Source: Caldilineaceae bacterium
GTDB lineage: Bacteria > Chloroflexota > Anaerolineae > Caldilineales > Caldilineaceae
Reading direction: 5' to 3'
Length of the DNA stretch: 64,000 nt
Assembly: GCA_022827195.1 (NCBI GenBank)
Contig: JAJDTL010000022.1
Location: forward strand, 142,812-206,811
The notes beneath the pieces are model-generated. The model ran no database searches and was not told where the DNA came from. It saw only the letters and a program-made list of their open reading frames with translations. Every line of letters begins with the position of its first letter. Within the stretch, counting starts at the first letter, position 1. The position numbers were made by a program, and so were the translations under genes. Below, piece after piece: positions 44,225 to 53,465 of the stretch.

Positions 44225-45622
44225 CTAACTCGCGCTCTCCAATTCGGCATTGATTTCAGCGACCGCCTGCTTCACCGCCTCCTCAGTCGTTTGTTTGCCA
44301 AGAACAGCGGACTCCATGGCTGCATGCATGGCGTTGTTCAAGTATGAGCCGACCTTGAACCCGGCCTGCCCCGGATAGACGACCGTCGCCGCCTTGTCGG
44401 GGAAGCGAGTAAAGCGCGGCCAGCGCGACAGACCGATCGCCGTCACGATTGAGAGTTCGGAGCCCTCCTCCAATTCGTCGTGCCACTTCCGACTGTTGTA
44501 GGCTGGCGTCAGCCCTTCGATGCGGATGTAGCGGCGGGCGACATCCTCGTCCATCATCCAGGCAAAGAGTACATCCAGGGCCGCCTCGGGTTCCTGGGCC
44601 GCTTTGTTTATGCCCATGAAGTTCTGGCCGGCCATGGTGTAGCGCTCACTGAGAACCGGTCCCTTGATGTACAACTGCTCCCAACCCATTTCCTCGGTGC
44701 GAAGCCATCCGACTCCAATCGGGCCGTAGTGGCTCACCGCTTTCCTACCCTGGTAGGCCCCACCTTCAATGGGGCCGCTGAGAATCTCCAAGTAACAAAG
44801 TTCATCTTTGACCGCCTGTACGGCTTTGTCCATCGCCTCAATCGCCTCGGGCGAGTCCAGAGTACATACGGTCTCATCCCCTTTGCCCCACATGCTGTCG
44901 TAACGCTGAGCGCCATTGCTGTAGATCCACTCTAGCCAGTTTCGGCTCAGGGCTTGGGCACACCCCCACTGCTCCACGGTTCCGTCTGCTCTTCTCTTCG
45001 TTCCGGCCTCGAGAAATTCGAGCATGTCATCCCAGGTCCACGTGTCGTACTCGGGCTTGTCTACGGTCGGCAGCATATCGGTAATGCCCAGTTCGTCTGT
45101 CATTTCACGGTTGATGTAGAAAGCGTTGCCCACGCCTGGGAACTGTTCGAGACAGAGGATGTCTTCGCCGAAGCCGCTTACGTCTTCGATGGGATCCCAG
45201 TAATAGAGGTCGCGGTCAAAGCCGTACACCTCCAGGTAGGGATTCAAGGGCAGAAGCTGGCCTTTGGGGAAGAGAGCGCCCATCCACGGATGGCCGATAC
45301 AGAGGTAGTCGGGCGCGGTGCCAGCGGCCAACTGTAGCAGCATTTTCTCGTGCCACTGGGGCCAGTTGGCGTACTCGTAGACTATGTTGGTGTTGGTCTT
45401 GTCCATCAGGATGGGGGCAAACAGGCGGCCCAGGTCCCCCCACCAGCCGCCTATGCGGACCGTCGTGCGTTGCTGGGATGGCGCAGCGACCTCCACCACG
45501 CGGGTGACTTCGACCACGGTCGGTTCGGTCGGTGGGGCACAGGCCACTGCCAAAGCCCCTGCCGAACCCAGTGCTGAAATACGCAAGAAATCACGGCGAG
45601 ATACGATCTTTTTGGGTTCCAT
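44225..45622 (-). CDS. Sugar ABC importer substrate-binding lipoprotein (SBP_bac_1)
   Basis: 465 residues, ATG preceded by AAGGGGAA. The leader IVSRRDFLRISALGSAG has a twin-arginine pair (R9-R10) with a lipobox cysteine at about 28 (AVACAPP), so it should be a Tat-exported lipoprotein. After a Val/Glu-rich tether the protein shows solute-binding features (AAGTAPDYLCIG, LLPLNPYLE). It heads the operon that runs to 36.9 kb and has its own strong promoter. Ligand probably an oligosaccharide, given the GH127-like enzyme in the operon. Confidence 0.92.
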   Translation of the reverse strand: MEPKKIVSRRDFLRISALGSAGALAVACAPPTEPTVVEVTRVVEVAAPSQQRTTVRIGGWWGDLGRLFAPILMDKTNTNIVYEYANWPQWHEKMLLQLAAGTAPDYLCIGHPWMGALFPKGQLLPLNPYLEVYGFDRDLYYWDPIEDVSGFGEDILCLEQFPGVGNAFYINREMTDELGITDMLPTVDKPEYDTWTWDDMLEFLEAGTKRRADGTVEQWGCAQALSRNWLEWIYSNGAQRYDSMWGKGDETVCTLDSPEAIEAMDKAVQAVKDELCYLEILSGPIEGGAYQGRKAVSHYGPIGVGWLRTEEMGWEQLYIKGPVLSERYTMAGQNFMGINKAAQEPEAALDVLFAWMMDEDVARRYIRIEGLTPAYNSRKWHDELEEGSELSIVTAIGLSRWPRFTRFPDKAATVVYPGQAGFKVGSYLNNAMHAAMESAVLGKQTTEEAVKQAVAEINAELESAS

Positions 45623-45911
45623 GGTGTTCCCCTTTGATAATCCACCGACGCTCGTCTCGTTCTACAGCCTCCTGGCTTGCCCAAACGGTCCATCCGGAAA
45701 TGCAGAACAGCAGCGGGCTTCTTGCGTGTCGCTACAGAAAACCACCTCCTTCCACGTATACAATCGCGGGGACTGCGAGAAGTCCCGGGCCCGTTTCGCG
45801 AACGCGAACCAACCTGGTCGTGCTGAGAGAGAGTCTGGCTGTTCAGAAGCCGATTGTCTGAGACAGCCGGTCCCCGCTTGTCAATTCACTCAAGAAAGGA
45901 ACTGTGTATAG

Positions 45912-45940
45912 AATATATCATTATTTTCACATGATGTCAA
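45912..45940 (-). promoter_or_regulatory. Sigma70-type promoter of the 45.6-36.9-kb operon
   Basis: Minus strand: TTGACA (45935-45940), 17-bp spacer, TATATT (45912-45917). The -10 box is about 290 bp upstream of the binding-protein start. The surrounding 60 bp are AT-rich, unlike the rest of the region. Confidence 0.7.
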
Positions 45941-45954
45941 GTGCTGGTTATCAA

Positions 45955-45980
45955 GGCATTCGCATCCAATTCTGAATGCC
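45955..45980. promoter_or_regulatory. Inverted repeat just upstream of the -35 box, possible regulator site
   Basis: GGCATTC (45955-45961) and GAATGCC (45974-45980), spacing 12 bp. It starts 15 bp upstream of the -35 box, where an activator could bind. No regulator gene is in the window. Confidence 0.35.
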
Positions 45981-46592
45981 GGTTCCGTCTAAATTCTGGA
46001 CAAAAGCAGGAGCCATTAAGAGGGAACCGTCTTCGGTTTGCTGAATAGTGACGAGAATTCGCCGCAGCGAACGTCCTCAGGGGGATTGAGGAGTCGGACA
46101 GAGTGGGAGGGAAGGGGCAGAGGCCAAGTCGTGTATGCTACGGGGGTGGTAGAGGAGATGGGACTGTTCTGGCGAGCGTTTTCTGTGAGCGACTTTTCGC
46201 TTTTGGCGGGGCCAAAGTCGTTGCCAGGGGCCGCTGTCGATGGGGGGCGCTGGGAGGCGTTCCCCCCGCACAAGGGAGGGCCATCAGGCCCGACCGCCCA
46301 GAAGTGCGCGTGACACATGGCGGTGCCTGCGACACGGCGACCATCAGCTCAGCATTGTCTGCGCGGGGCAGGGTGCGGGGGCAGGCTGCAGCGGGCCCGA
46401 ACGGCTGTAGGGCGGTCACGCCCGGAAGCGCCCGGATTTATGCGGTCCGGCAATGGCATCTGGCGATGGGGCAGGGCGAGGTAGGGGCAGGGTGGCCGGG
46501 GTTGCCCGGGCGCGGCTCGTTTGCAAAGTCGCGACATGAAACGGGAGCCACATCAGGAGTGCGACCAACTCCAAGAGTGGTAGTGAAATCTG

Positions 46593-47453
46593 TCAAACTT
46601 CAAAGTCTTGCATCTGTTCCAGCAGATGGGTGCGGCTCTGGTAGAGGGCCCTTTCCCATTCGTCCGCGTGCGCGTGCAGTTCCACGCTCAGATAGTGCTC
46701 ATAGTTCGCGTCGTTGAGCACTTCCATCACGGACCGGAAATCTATGTCGCCTTCTCCCGGAATTTCGTGGTGATGCACTTTCCCCTTTATGTCTGCAATA
46801 TGGATGTGCCTGGTATAGGGAAGCGCATCTGCGACGCACTGCGTCAAGTCTTCCTCACAACACTGAACGTGGGTTATGTCCATGTTCAGCCTGAACTGGG
46901 GCGAACCGATCTCCTCTATTATGGGAATCGCCTGGCTGGTCGTTTCTATGAAGCAGCGACCGCCGCCCATGGATGCAGGCAGCGGCGCCTCCGGTTCGAG
47001 AACAAGGATCGCGTCGCCAGCGTTTCTGAGGCAAGTGCGAATCCCTTCGGTCAACATCTCTATTGCTTCTTCCGGGGAAACACCTGCCTGGCGAACGCCG
47101 CTTGCGAATTGCACAACCGGTATGGAGAGTTCGTTCGCCGTATCAAGCGCGGCGTTGATGACATTGATTCTTTGCTGACGCGCTTTGCGGTCCGGTGAAA
47201 TCAACGAGGGCTCGAAGGCATCATCGCTCAGCAAGAACGGCCACCCGGATACCAGAGAAACCGGCTTAAGCGGCAGCTTGGCAAACATGTCGTTCAGTTC
47301 ATCCAACTGCTCCTGTGTGGTATTAAAGGGTTGCAGGTGTTCGGGGCGATAAAACAGGTCTACCCCCTCATAGCCGGCTTTGGCGGTCTCTTCGAGCGCT
47401 CTGCCGAGCGGGAGGTTGCGCAAACATTGGGTGTTAAAGCTTAAAGGAAACAC
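46593..47453 (-). CDS. Sugar phosphate isomerase/epimerase family TIM barrel
   Basis: 286 residues. I chose the GTG at 47451-47453 because AGGAGG lies at the right distance; the open frame extends to a TTG at 47468. Metal-site blocks: Glu in LVLEPEAPLP, Asp in LNMDITHVQCCEED, His in HIHIADIKGKVHHHEIPGEGDIDF and Glu in LSVELHAHADEWE. It is related to, but distinct from, the other four in the window. It sits directly behind the stub of a sugar-type permease whose stop overlaps its ribosome site, so its operon has decayed upstream. Confidence 0.87.
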   Translation of the reverse strand: MFPLSFNTQCLRNLPLGRALEETAKAGYEGVDLFYRPEHLQPFNTTQEQLDELNDMFAKLPLKPVSLVSGWPFLLSDDAFEPSLISPDRKARQQRINVINAALDTANELSIPVVQFASGVRQAGVSPEEAIEMLTEGIRTCLRNAGDAILVLEPEAPLPASMGGGRCFIETTSQAIPIIEEIGSPQFRLNMDITHVQCCEEDLTQCVADALPYTRHIHIADIKGKVHHHEIPGEGDIDFRSVMEVLNDANYEHYLSVELHAHADEWERALYQSRTHLLEQMQDFEV

Positions 47454-47464
47454 AAGCGACCTCC

Positions 47465-47617
47465 TCAAGTTATAGTCTGACGCTCGGTCCCGGGGTACGC
47501 CATGGTTGCGAGCAGGCGTCGCTGCATGAAGACAAAAGGCAGCACCAGCGGTAGCAGTACCAGGAACGTCGCCGAATATACCGTTGCGACACTGTGATGA
47601 TCGCCGCCGCCTCCCGG
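47465..47617 (-). pseudogene. C-terminal stub of a sugar-type ABC permease
   Basis: After an in-frame TAG at 47618-47620 the minus-strand frame reads VYSATFLVLLPLVLPFVFMQRRLLATM and ends at a TGA (47465-47467), matching the last helix and tail of MalG-type permeases. Nothing upstream of it resembles a permease. The stop overlaps the ribosome site of the isomerase gene, as expected for an operon that lost its upstream genes. Confidence 0.6.
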
Positions 47618-48114
47618 CTACTGATTAGCCCCTCCACGTGCCCAGTGTGCGGCTTCATATATGTTGATTCCTTTTGAAACCACCACTTTTCGCAAGAAGT
47701 CGCATTTTGGGCCTTCAGTCGTCTAGCCCGCAAGAACAGGCTGTAAGAGCACTTGGTTTCCTTAGGGAAGCACTTCCAAAACAAACAACCTGGAGACTCA
47801 TCACACGACTCAACTGAGAAAACTGAAGAAGCAAAAGGAAGCGCGGGCTGCTATGCTGTAAAGACTTACCACACGGCCCAACAGGGAGAACACTGAAAGA
47901 AGAAAAAAACCTGAAAGAGCGCAAGAGAGCGCAAAAATGCTTACTTTTGGGGTCACCAAAGAGAAAGTCGGTCAGATGGTTCTGCCGCGTCAGGCCTCCC
48001 TTTAGCATTGAAACTTTGTTTCACTTGGAACTTACTTTAGACCCTTTAGGTCGCGGTCCAGTTTTCGGCGTCGTGCATATCTTTGCAGGTGACCGGCGCT
48101 GGACGTGGGACGGG
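47618..48114. other. Non-coding stretch of unusual, AT-richer composition
   Basis: About 500 bp, A- and purine-rich on the plus strand with several GAAAGA/AGAGCGCAA-type repeats, unlike the GC-rich coding DNA around it. Open frames here show no motif and no ribosome site. It follows the DppC stop and precedes the decayed permease stub, so it may be a deletion or insertion junction. Confidence 0.5.
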
Positions 48115-49041
48115 TCAGTCTAACACACGCCCGCGCACGTCGAAGGCGTCGCGCAGGCCGTCGCCGATGAAGTTGATGCTAAGGACCGCCAAACTGATAG
48201 AGAGCCCCGGCGGCAGCCACAGCCAGGGCATCTCGCTCAAGGTGAAAATATAGCGGGCATCGCGGATCAGAGTGCCCCAGGTGGCTGTTGGCGGCCGGAC
48301 CCCCAATCCCAGGAAACTCAGCCCAGTCTCCGCCAGGATGGCCCCTGCCATCCCCAGCGTCGCCGCCACCATAAGCGGCCCTATCAAATTTGGGAAGATA
48401 TGCTGCCCTAGCATGCGCAGATGACCCACGCCGACAGCGCGGGCCGCCAGAATGAATTCGTACTCCCGCAATGACAGCACCTGCCCTCGAATCAGTCTGG
48501 CCAGCCCCGGCCAAGTGAACAGGCTGAGCGCCAGTATCACATTGAGAATGCTGGGACCCAATACACCAACAAGGATGAGGGCGAGCACAAAGGTGGGGAA
48601 GGTCATCATCACGTCGGTGAAGCGCATGATGGCCATGTCAACCTTGCCCCCCAAGTAACCGCTTAGCGCCCCCATGATGAATCCTATGCCAACTTGGATG
48701 CTCACGGCCACGATGCCCACAGACATGGACACGCGCGTTCCGTAGATCAGCCGGCTGAGAAGGTCTCGCCCAGCTTTGTCAGTCCCGAACAAGTTCTGGC
48801 TATCCGGCGACTGGTATCTTCGATCACTATTGACGTCATTGGGGTCGTACGGCGCCAGGACCGGTGCCAACACCGCCACCAGCAGCAAGAACAGGATTGT
48901 TATGGCCCCGAAAAGAGCCGGCCGGTGGCGGATAAAGCGGCGGGCGGCGCGGTGCCAGGGCGAATCGGCCAAAGGCACAGGGTTGAGGCGCGCGGCCGAG
49001 GAACTACCCGCCTGAGTTCTTGGCATCTCTTTCGCAGCCAT
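48115..49041 (-). CDS. Peptide/nickel-type ABC importer permease (DppC family)
   Basis: 308 residues. First helix after a 40-residue cytoplasmic tail; EAA loop LAARAVGVGHLRMLGQHIFPN; LSFLGLGVRPPTATWG; C-terminal NFIGDGLRDAFDVRGR. Intact relative of the remnant at 34019-34435 and of 2528-3433. Last gene of the second peptide-type importer set. No ATPases nearby. Confidence 0.93.
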   Translation of the reverse strand: MAAKEMPRTQAGSSSAARLNPVPLADSPWHRAARRFIRHRPALFGAITILFLLLVAVLAPVLAPYDPNDVNSDRRYQSPDSQNLFGTDKAGRDLLSRLIYGTRVSMSVGIVAVSIQVGIGFIMGALSGYLGGKVDMAIMRFTDVMMTFPTFVLALILVGVLGPSILNVILALSLFTWPGLARLIRGQVLSLREYEFILAARAVGVGHLRMLGQHIFPNLIGPLMVAATLGMAGAILAETGLSFLGLGVRPPTATWGTLIRDARYIFTLSEMPWLWLPPGLSISLAVLSINFIGDGLRDAFDVRGRVLD

Positions 49042-49064
49042 GGTCAGGCGAGTTCTCCTGGCGT

Positions 49065-50036
49065 TTACCCATAACGCACACGGGGGTCCACGAAGACGTA
49101 GGCTATGTCAGTGATCAGGTTGGCCAGCAAGACCATTATCGCCACCATCAGAGCCATCCCCATCTGCAGCGGGTAGTCCCTGTTCATGAGGGCTCGGTAG
49201 CCCAGCAGGCCCAGTCCATTCCAACTGAAGATCGTTTCTATTATGAAGGAGCCTCCCAGCAGACCGGGCAGGCTGAGCCCAAAAAGGGTTACGATGGGAA
49301 GTAGAGCGTTGCGCAGCACATGCCGTGCCACGACGAGTCGTTCCCGCAACCCCTTTGCCCGTGCGGTCACCACGAAATCGGCACTGAGCGCATCCAGGGT
49401 ACTTGCCCGGGTGTAGCGCAGATAGGAGGCAATATGAACGATGCCTCCGGCCAAACTCGGCAGGACCATGTGGCGCAGGAGATCGAGGTTAAACACCCTG
49501 GGTTCTCCGACTGTCCACATTCCGGCAATAGGCAGCCAGCCCAACTTCACTGAGAAAATGAACATGGCAATCAGAGCGATGAAGAAGCTCGGCACGGAAA
49601 TGCCAAACAGAGCAACAAATGTGAGGGCGTGATCCACGACAGAGTACTGTTTAAGCGCTGACACCACGCCCAAGACAATCCCAAACAGGAGAGCCATGCC
49701 GATAGAGGAAACCTGCAGGAGCAGCGTGGCCGGCAGCACCTCCACGATCATCTCGGATATCGGTCTCTCGGTCGAGTACGAGTAGCCCAGGTTGCCTTTC
49801 AGTAGCTCTCGCAGCCAGACCAGATAGCGTACATGAATAGGCTTGTCCAACCCATACCTTTCGCGCAGCACCTCCATGCCACTGCCTATCTGGGTCGTGG
49901 CTTCCATTGCCCCAGGTTTTATAAGCGCGGTCACCGGGTCTCCCGGCGCCAGGCTGAAGATGACAAAGGTCATAAGCGTAATGCCCAAGAGCAGAAATGG
50001 AATCCACAACAGACGTCGTAGAATGTAAGTCGTCAC
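49065..50036 (-). CDS. Peptide/nickel-type ABC importer permease (DppB family)
   Basis: 323 residues. The GTG at 50034-50036 is preferred (GGAG upstream at normal spacing, product begins TTYILRRLLWIP); a TTG at 50042 is an alternative. Six helices, large periplasmic loop after the first, EAA loop TARAKGLRERLVVARHVLRN. It starts 122 nt after the intercistronic stem-loop at 50159-50196. Confidence 0.92.
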   Translation of the reverse strand: MTTYILRRLLWIPFLLLGITLMTFVIFSLAPGDPVTALIKPGAMEATTQIGSGMEVLRERYGLDKPIHVRYLVWLRELLKGNLGYSYSTERPISEMIVEVLPATLLLQVSSIGMALLFGIVLGVVSALKQYSVVDHALTFVALFGISVPSFFIALIAMFIFSVKLGWLPIAGMWTVGEPRVFNLDLLRHMVLPSLAGGIVHIASYLRYTRASTLDALSADFVVTARAKGLRERLVVARHVLRNALLPIVTLFGLSLPGLLGGSFIIETIFSWNGLGLLGYRALMNRDYPLQMGMALMVAIMVLLANLITDIAYVFVDPRVRYG

Positions 50037-50158
50037 GCTCAAGTCTCCAAAAGCAGCGCATGAACCGACTCCGTGTACTACCTATGTGTTTCACAGCAGC
50101 ACACGGTAAAGAGTTCTCTCGGTCTCGAAATGTGTATGGTGACGCTCAAAAGGGTGTG

Positions 50159-50196
50159 GGGGAGGGCAGGGGGCCCCGAACGACGCTGCCCTCCCC
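50159..50196 (-). promoter_or_regulatory. Intercistronic stem-loop downstream of the binding-protein gene
   Basis: Perfect 11-bp stem GGGGAGGGCAG (50159-50169) with CTGCCCTCCCC (50186-50196), 16-nt loop, 38 nt after the binding-protein stop. Very GC-rich; no T-run follows. Confidence 0.65.
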
Positions 50197-50234
50197 TCCC
50201 CATGCGCGCTTGCCAGACGACGAAGGCCTCCGCC

Positions 50235-51959
50235 TCAGGCGGGCGCGACCGTCATACGCTCATAGGGTACGGTTACATTGAGCCCATACTCAAGGAATGG
50301 CACGCAGCCCCGGAGACGCTTGTTGAAGACACACTGGAACCCGTTGCGGTAGAGTGGTGCCCATTGCCAGTTCTCCTGCATGATCAGGGCGACTTCCTGG
50401 AACATCTCTACCTGTTTCGCGGGGTCTTCCTCGGCCATTGCTGCTTGCCAGGCCTCATCCATGGCAGGGTTGCAGTAACCATCCCAGTTGCGCCCTCCCC
50501 TGGTTGCGTGATCCCACCCGCAGCCGACGTGGGAGAACATCTCCTCGAATCGGGGCGTGAAGAACCAGGCTTCAAGGACGATGTCGTAGTCCGCATTCAG
50601 TGGGAAGACTTCGACCCAGGAACCTACGTCTATGATTCTCCACTTGATTTTGATGCCCACATCCGCGAGCCTCTCCTGTATTTCCAGATGCATTGGAGAT
50701 GGGTCGGCCCAGTACACCCACTCCAGTTCCCGTTCGAAGTCCCAGCCGGCCTCTTCAAGGACCTCTCTCGCCTTCTCCGGGTTGAAGTCATAGGTCTTCA
50801 ACCCCTCCGGCGGCTCTCCAACTGGTCCGGGCACGTTTTCGAAGACGTAGTTGCTGGCTCCGTGTAGACCGTAGTGCGTCTTCTGAAGGATTTCGTCCAT
50901 GTCGAGGGCGTAGAGCGTGGCTTCGCATAAGGGGTGAACCATGTCGCCAAGCCTGTCATTGTTGAAATCCAGGGCGAACAGGATAATGGTTGGCCTGTTG
51001 AAGGCGACGAGATGCGGGACTTCTCCCAGGCGATGCCAAGCCTCCGCACTGCTGGCGCCGCCGGCCATGATCTCCTCAGTATGCAAGGCAGCATCCATGG
51101 CCTCCCGGCTCAAAAACCGAAAGATGTACTTGTCCGCAACTGCCCTGCCACCCCACCAGTCCTCATTGGCGACCAGCTCGGCATACTGTTCGGGGACGAT
51201 TTCGCCCACTTTGAATGGTCCAGTGCCGATGGGATTCATCGCCATGGGTTCGTGTGTCCCAACCTTCTCCATTGGAACACCATCCCAGCCGTGCTTAGGG
51301 CAGACATACCAGTAGCGCCCAAATGAGACAGGACTCCCCCCAATCCCATACGGGTCCGGCTTTTCAAACTCGAAGCGGACGGTGTAGTCGTCGATCTTCT
51401 GGACGCCCTCAAGTTTGTCGCCGCCCTCTTCGTGCAGCTTTGCAGCCCCCTTCAGAGCAAAATATTGTGACCCAATCGTAGCCGCTACGTCCCTGTGGAC
51501 CATGGCGTAATAGGTCCACACCACATCGTCAGCGGTTAAGGGGACACCATCGTGCCACTTTACGTCCTTGCGCAAGTGGACGTTCCATACTCGATTCTTT
51601 TCCACTTCCTCGACTCTTTCAGCCAGTTGCAAGTGGAGCTCTCCGGGAGCAGGTGGTTTCATGGTTTCCACCCCCGGGCCCCACTCCATTGGGGAGAAAA
51701 GGCGCTCAAAGATCGGGTCAAACACCAATTTTTGGCCGGTGCCCGCGATCCTGCTGCTCAGCGGGTTGAAGCTGGGGTGCTCCCAAGACATCCCCAAGAC
51801 AACCTCGCTGACTTCGGTGGGGACCTCTCCGGCTGCCTCCCCGGCCGCCGGCGCCGCGGCGGGCACACAGGCGGCCAGGGCGCTCGACGCCATAGCGCCT
51901 GCCGCCATTTTCAGAAACGTACGTCGCGGGATATTGCGTCCGTCCAGGTAAACTTTCAT
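50235..51959 (-). CDS. ABC importer substrate-binding lipoprotein, family 5 (SBP_bac_5)
   Basis: 574 residues, ATG with AAGGAGAG upstream. The leader NIPRRTFLKMAAGAMASS has a twin-arginine pair (R12-R13) and a lipobox cysteine at 31 (LAACVPA). The mature protein shows oligopeptide-binding features (DVKWHDGVPLTADDVVWTY, EAGWDFERELEW). Head of the binding protein, DppB, DppC set. Ligand unknown. A promoter-like sequence lies about 420 bp upstream. Confidence 0.92.
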   Translation of the reverse strand: MKVYLDGRNIPRRTFLKMAAGAMASSALAACVPAAAPAAGEAAGEVPTEVSEVVLGMSWEHPSFNPLSSRIAGTGQKLVFDPIFERLFSPMEWGPGVETMKPPAPGELHLQLAERVEEVEKNRVWNVHLRKDVKWHDGVPLTADDVVWTYYAMVHRDVAATIGSQYFALKGAAKLHEEGGDKLEGVQKIDDYTVRFEFEKPDPYGIGGSPVSFGRYWYVCPKHGWDGVPMEKVGTHEPMAMNPIGTGPFKVGEIVPEQYAELVANEDWWGGRAVADKYIFRFLSREAMDAALHTEEIMAGGASSAEAWHRLGEVPHLVAFNRPTIILFALDFNNDRLGDMVHPLCEATLYALDMDEILQKTHYGLHGASNYVFENVPGPVGEPPEGLKTYDFNPEKAREVLEEAGWDFERELEWVYWADPSPMHLEIQERLADVGIKIKWRIIDVGSWVEVFPLNADYDIVLEAWFFTPRFEEMFSHVGCGWDHATRGGRNWDGYCNPAMDEAWQAAMAEEDPAKQVEMFQEVALIMQENWQWAPLYRNGFQCVFNKRLRGCVPFLEYGLNVTVPYERMTVAPA

Positions 51960-52378
51960 CGGTGCTCTCCTTATCCTGTGTCTCTTTGGAATGCTCTTTC
52001 ACTCATTCACCGACAAGGCATATGGCCTGCCGGCTATACCAAGCCCGCAAGACCCAAGACCGAATCTTCCGCGTCCAGACGTACGTATTCTTTCTGCCGT
52101 CACCTCCTTTCCCCAGCCTGTCCCTTGTTGGGAATAGCCAGCCCTGAATGAACTCAAGGGGTCGATGCAGGCGGGCTCGAGCTGCCTATCGATACGCGAT
52201 GGCCTCTTTTGCACTGCCGGGCAATACCCACGGCGTCCCCGGGATTCATCCAAGCCAAGAGAGTTTGTTCTGCCGCCGCCTAGTTAAGTGTCATGAGTGG
52301 TTCGCGTGGGTTCGGACGCCCGTGCTACCGGCCCGCGTTGGTGCAGTGCGACACCGGGCAGCCTGCATTCCTTGGCTG

Positions 52379-52408
52379 AGAATACTATGGTCCCGATGAC
52401 TGCGTCAA
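52379..52408 (-). promoter_or_regulatory. Possible promoter of the second peptide-type importer
   Basis: Minus strand TTGACG (52403-52408), 18-bp spacer, TATTCT (52379-52384). An A8 run lies just upstream of the -35. The long distance to the start codon (about 420 bp) lowers confidence. Confidence 0.4.
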
Positions 52409-52516
52409 GCAAAAAAAATCGGTATGGTCGACATGGTTGCACCGGGATTTCCTTGCCGCTTCCCCCTGCAATCCAGTCTGTTTGCAGTAGTGATCCGGAT
52501 GGTGAAATTCGCTGTG

Positions 52517-52544
52517 TTGCTGGCATAACCCATTGCGATATACA
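52517..52544 (+). promoter_or_regulatory. Possible promoter of the SDR-M24 operon
   Basis: TTGCTG (52517-52522), 16-bp spacer, TATACA (52539-52544), about 79 bp upstream of the GTG start. Confidence 0.4.
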
Positions 52545-52622
52545 CTTTGCTCACCAGCGCGGCAGCTTAAAGTCAGGACCGGGAGGCGGTTGTTCGTCGA
52601 AGACGATAAGGAGGCAAGACTC

Positions 52623-53405
52623 GTGAAACTGCAAGGCAAGGTGTGCATCGTGACGGGGGCGGCGCGGGGCATCGGCAGGGGCATCGGTCTGCGGCTCGTT
52701 GCCGACGGCGCGAGCGTGGTCTTTGCCGACCTGAACCGCGACCAGGCCGAAGAGTCGGCCGCGGAGGCCCGGTCGCACGGGGGCGCGGCCATCTCGGCGC
52801 CCGTGGATGTCGTCGACCGGAAGCAGGTGCAGGCCCTTGTCGCGCGCACCGTTTCAGAATTCGGCAAACTCGACGTCATCTTCAACAACGCCGGCATCAA
52901 CAAGCCGCAGCGCTTCCTGGAGACGACCGAAGACAACTGGGACCGCATCATGCGTGTCAACGGCCTGGGCGTGCTCATCGGGACGCAAGAGGCCGCCAAG
53001 CAGATGATCGCGCAGGGCACAGGCGGCAAGATAATCAACACGGCCTCGATCGTTGGCCGGCAGGGCTATGCCAACATCGTTCCCTACTGTGCCAGCAAGT
53101 CCGCTGTGATCATGATCACGCAGGGCGCGGCCCACGCCCTGGCGGAGCACGGCATCACTGTCAACGGTTTCTCTCCAGGGGTGGTCGACACACCTCTGTG
53201 GGAGCAGCTCGACGAGGACCTGATGGAGATCGGCGACAGCTCAGAGCCGGGCGAGGCGATGCGGGACTTTTCGGCCAGCATCCTCCTTGGCAGAGTGTCG
53301 ACGCCGGACGACATCACCGGCCTGGCCTCCTTTCTCGCCTCATCGGATTCGGACTTCATCACCGGGCAGGTAATCAATGTTGAAGGCGGCATGCAGATGG
53401 TCTGA
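52623..53405 (+). CDS. Short-chain dehydrogenase/reductase (SDR)
   Basis: 260 residues starting with GTG at 52623 (AAGGAGG at normal spacing); the frame is open further upstream but without a ribosome site. TGAARGIGRG cofactor motif, NNAG, catalytic YCASK, and the C-terminal GQVINVEGGMQMV. A classical SDR that would oxidise an alcohol or reduce a ketone with NAD(P). It precedes the M24 gene by 60 bp in a two-gene rightward operon. Substrate unknown. Confidence 0.93.
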   Translation: MKLQGKVCIVTGAARGIGRGIGLRLVADGASVVFADLNRDQAEESAAEARSHGGAAISAPVDVVDRKQVQALVARTVSEFGKLDVIFNNAGINKPQRFLETTEDNWDRIMRVNGLGVLIGTQEAAKQMIAQGTGGKIINTASIVGRQGYANIVPYCASKSAVIMITQGAAHALAEHGITVNGFSPGVVDTPLWEQLDEDLMEIGDSSEPGEAMRDFSASILLGRVSTPDDITGLASFLASSDSDFITGQVINVEGGMQMV

Positions 53406-53465
53406 GCGCCAAGAAAGCGGAGTCCGCGTTCGTCAAACTGCCAGTATTACTGAGGAGAAATCGCG

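Larger units (their letters stand above)
45623..46592. other. 970-bp non-coding region upstream of the 45.6-kb operon
   Basis: Holds a strong minus-strand promoter (45912-45940), a 7-bp inverted repeat (45955-45980) and then about 550 bp that are G-rich on the plus strand, with runs such as GGGGCAGGG. Overlapping open frames here are low-complexity and lack ribosome sites. I found no RNA gene or terminator that I could support. Confidence 0.6.
51960..52622. other. Divergent intergenic region
   Basis: 663 bp between a leftward importer operon and a rightward SDR gene. Contains one promoter-like sequence for each direction (52379-52408 minus, 52517-52544 plus). No gene supported; the small open frames are not conserved in style. 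Confidence 0.55.

Noticed and set aside
46103..46717. Plus-strand open frame in the G-rich intergenic region
   Set aside because: Gly/Arg-rich low-complexity product that runs into the isomerase gene on the opposite strand; no ribosome site.
47715..48008. Minus-strand open frame of 97 codons in the AT-richer stretch
   Set aside because: Ser/Leu/Phe-rich product without motif or ribosome site; its pyrimidine tracts create the apparent hydrophobicity.
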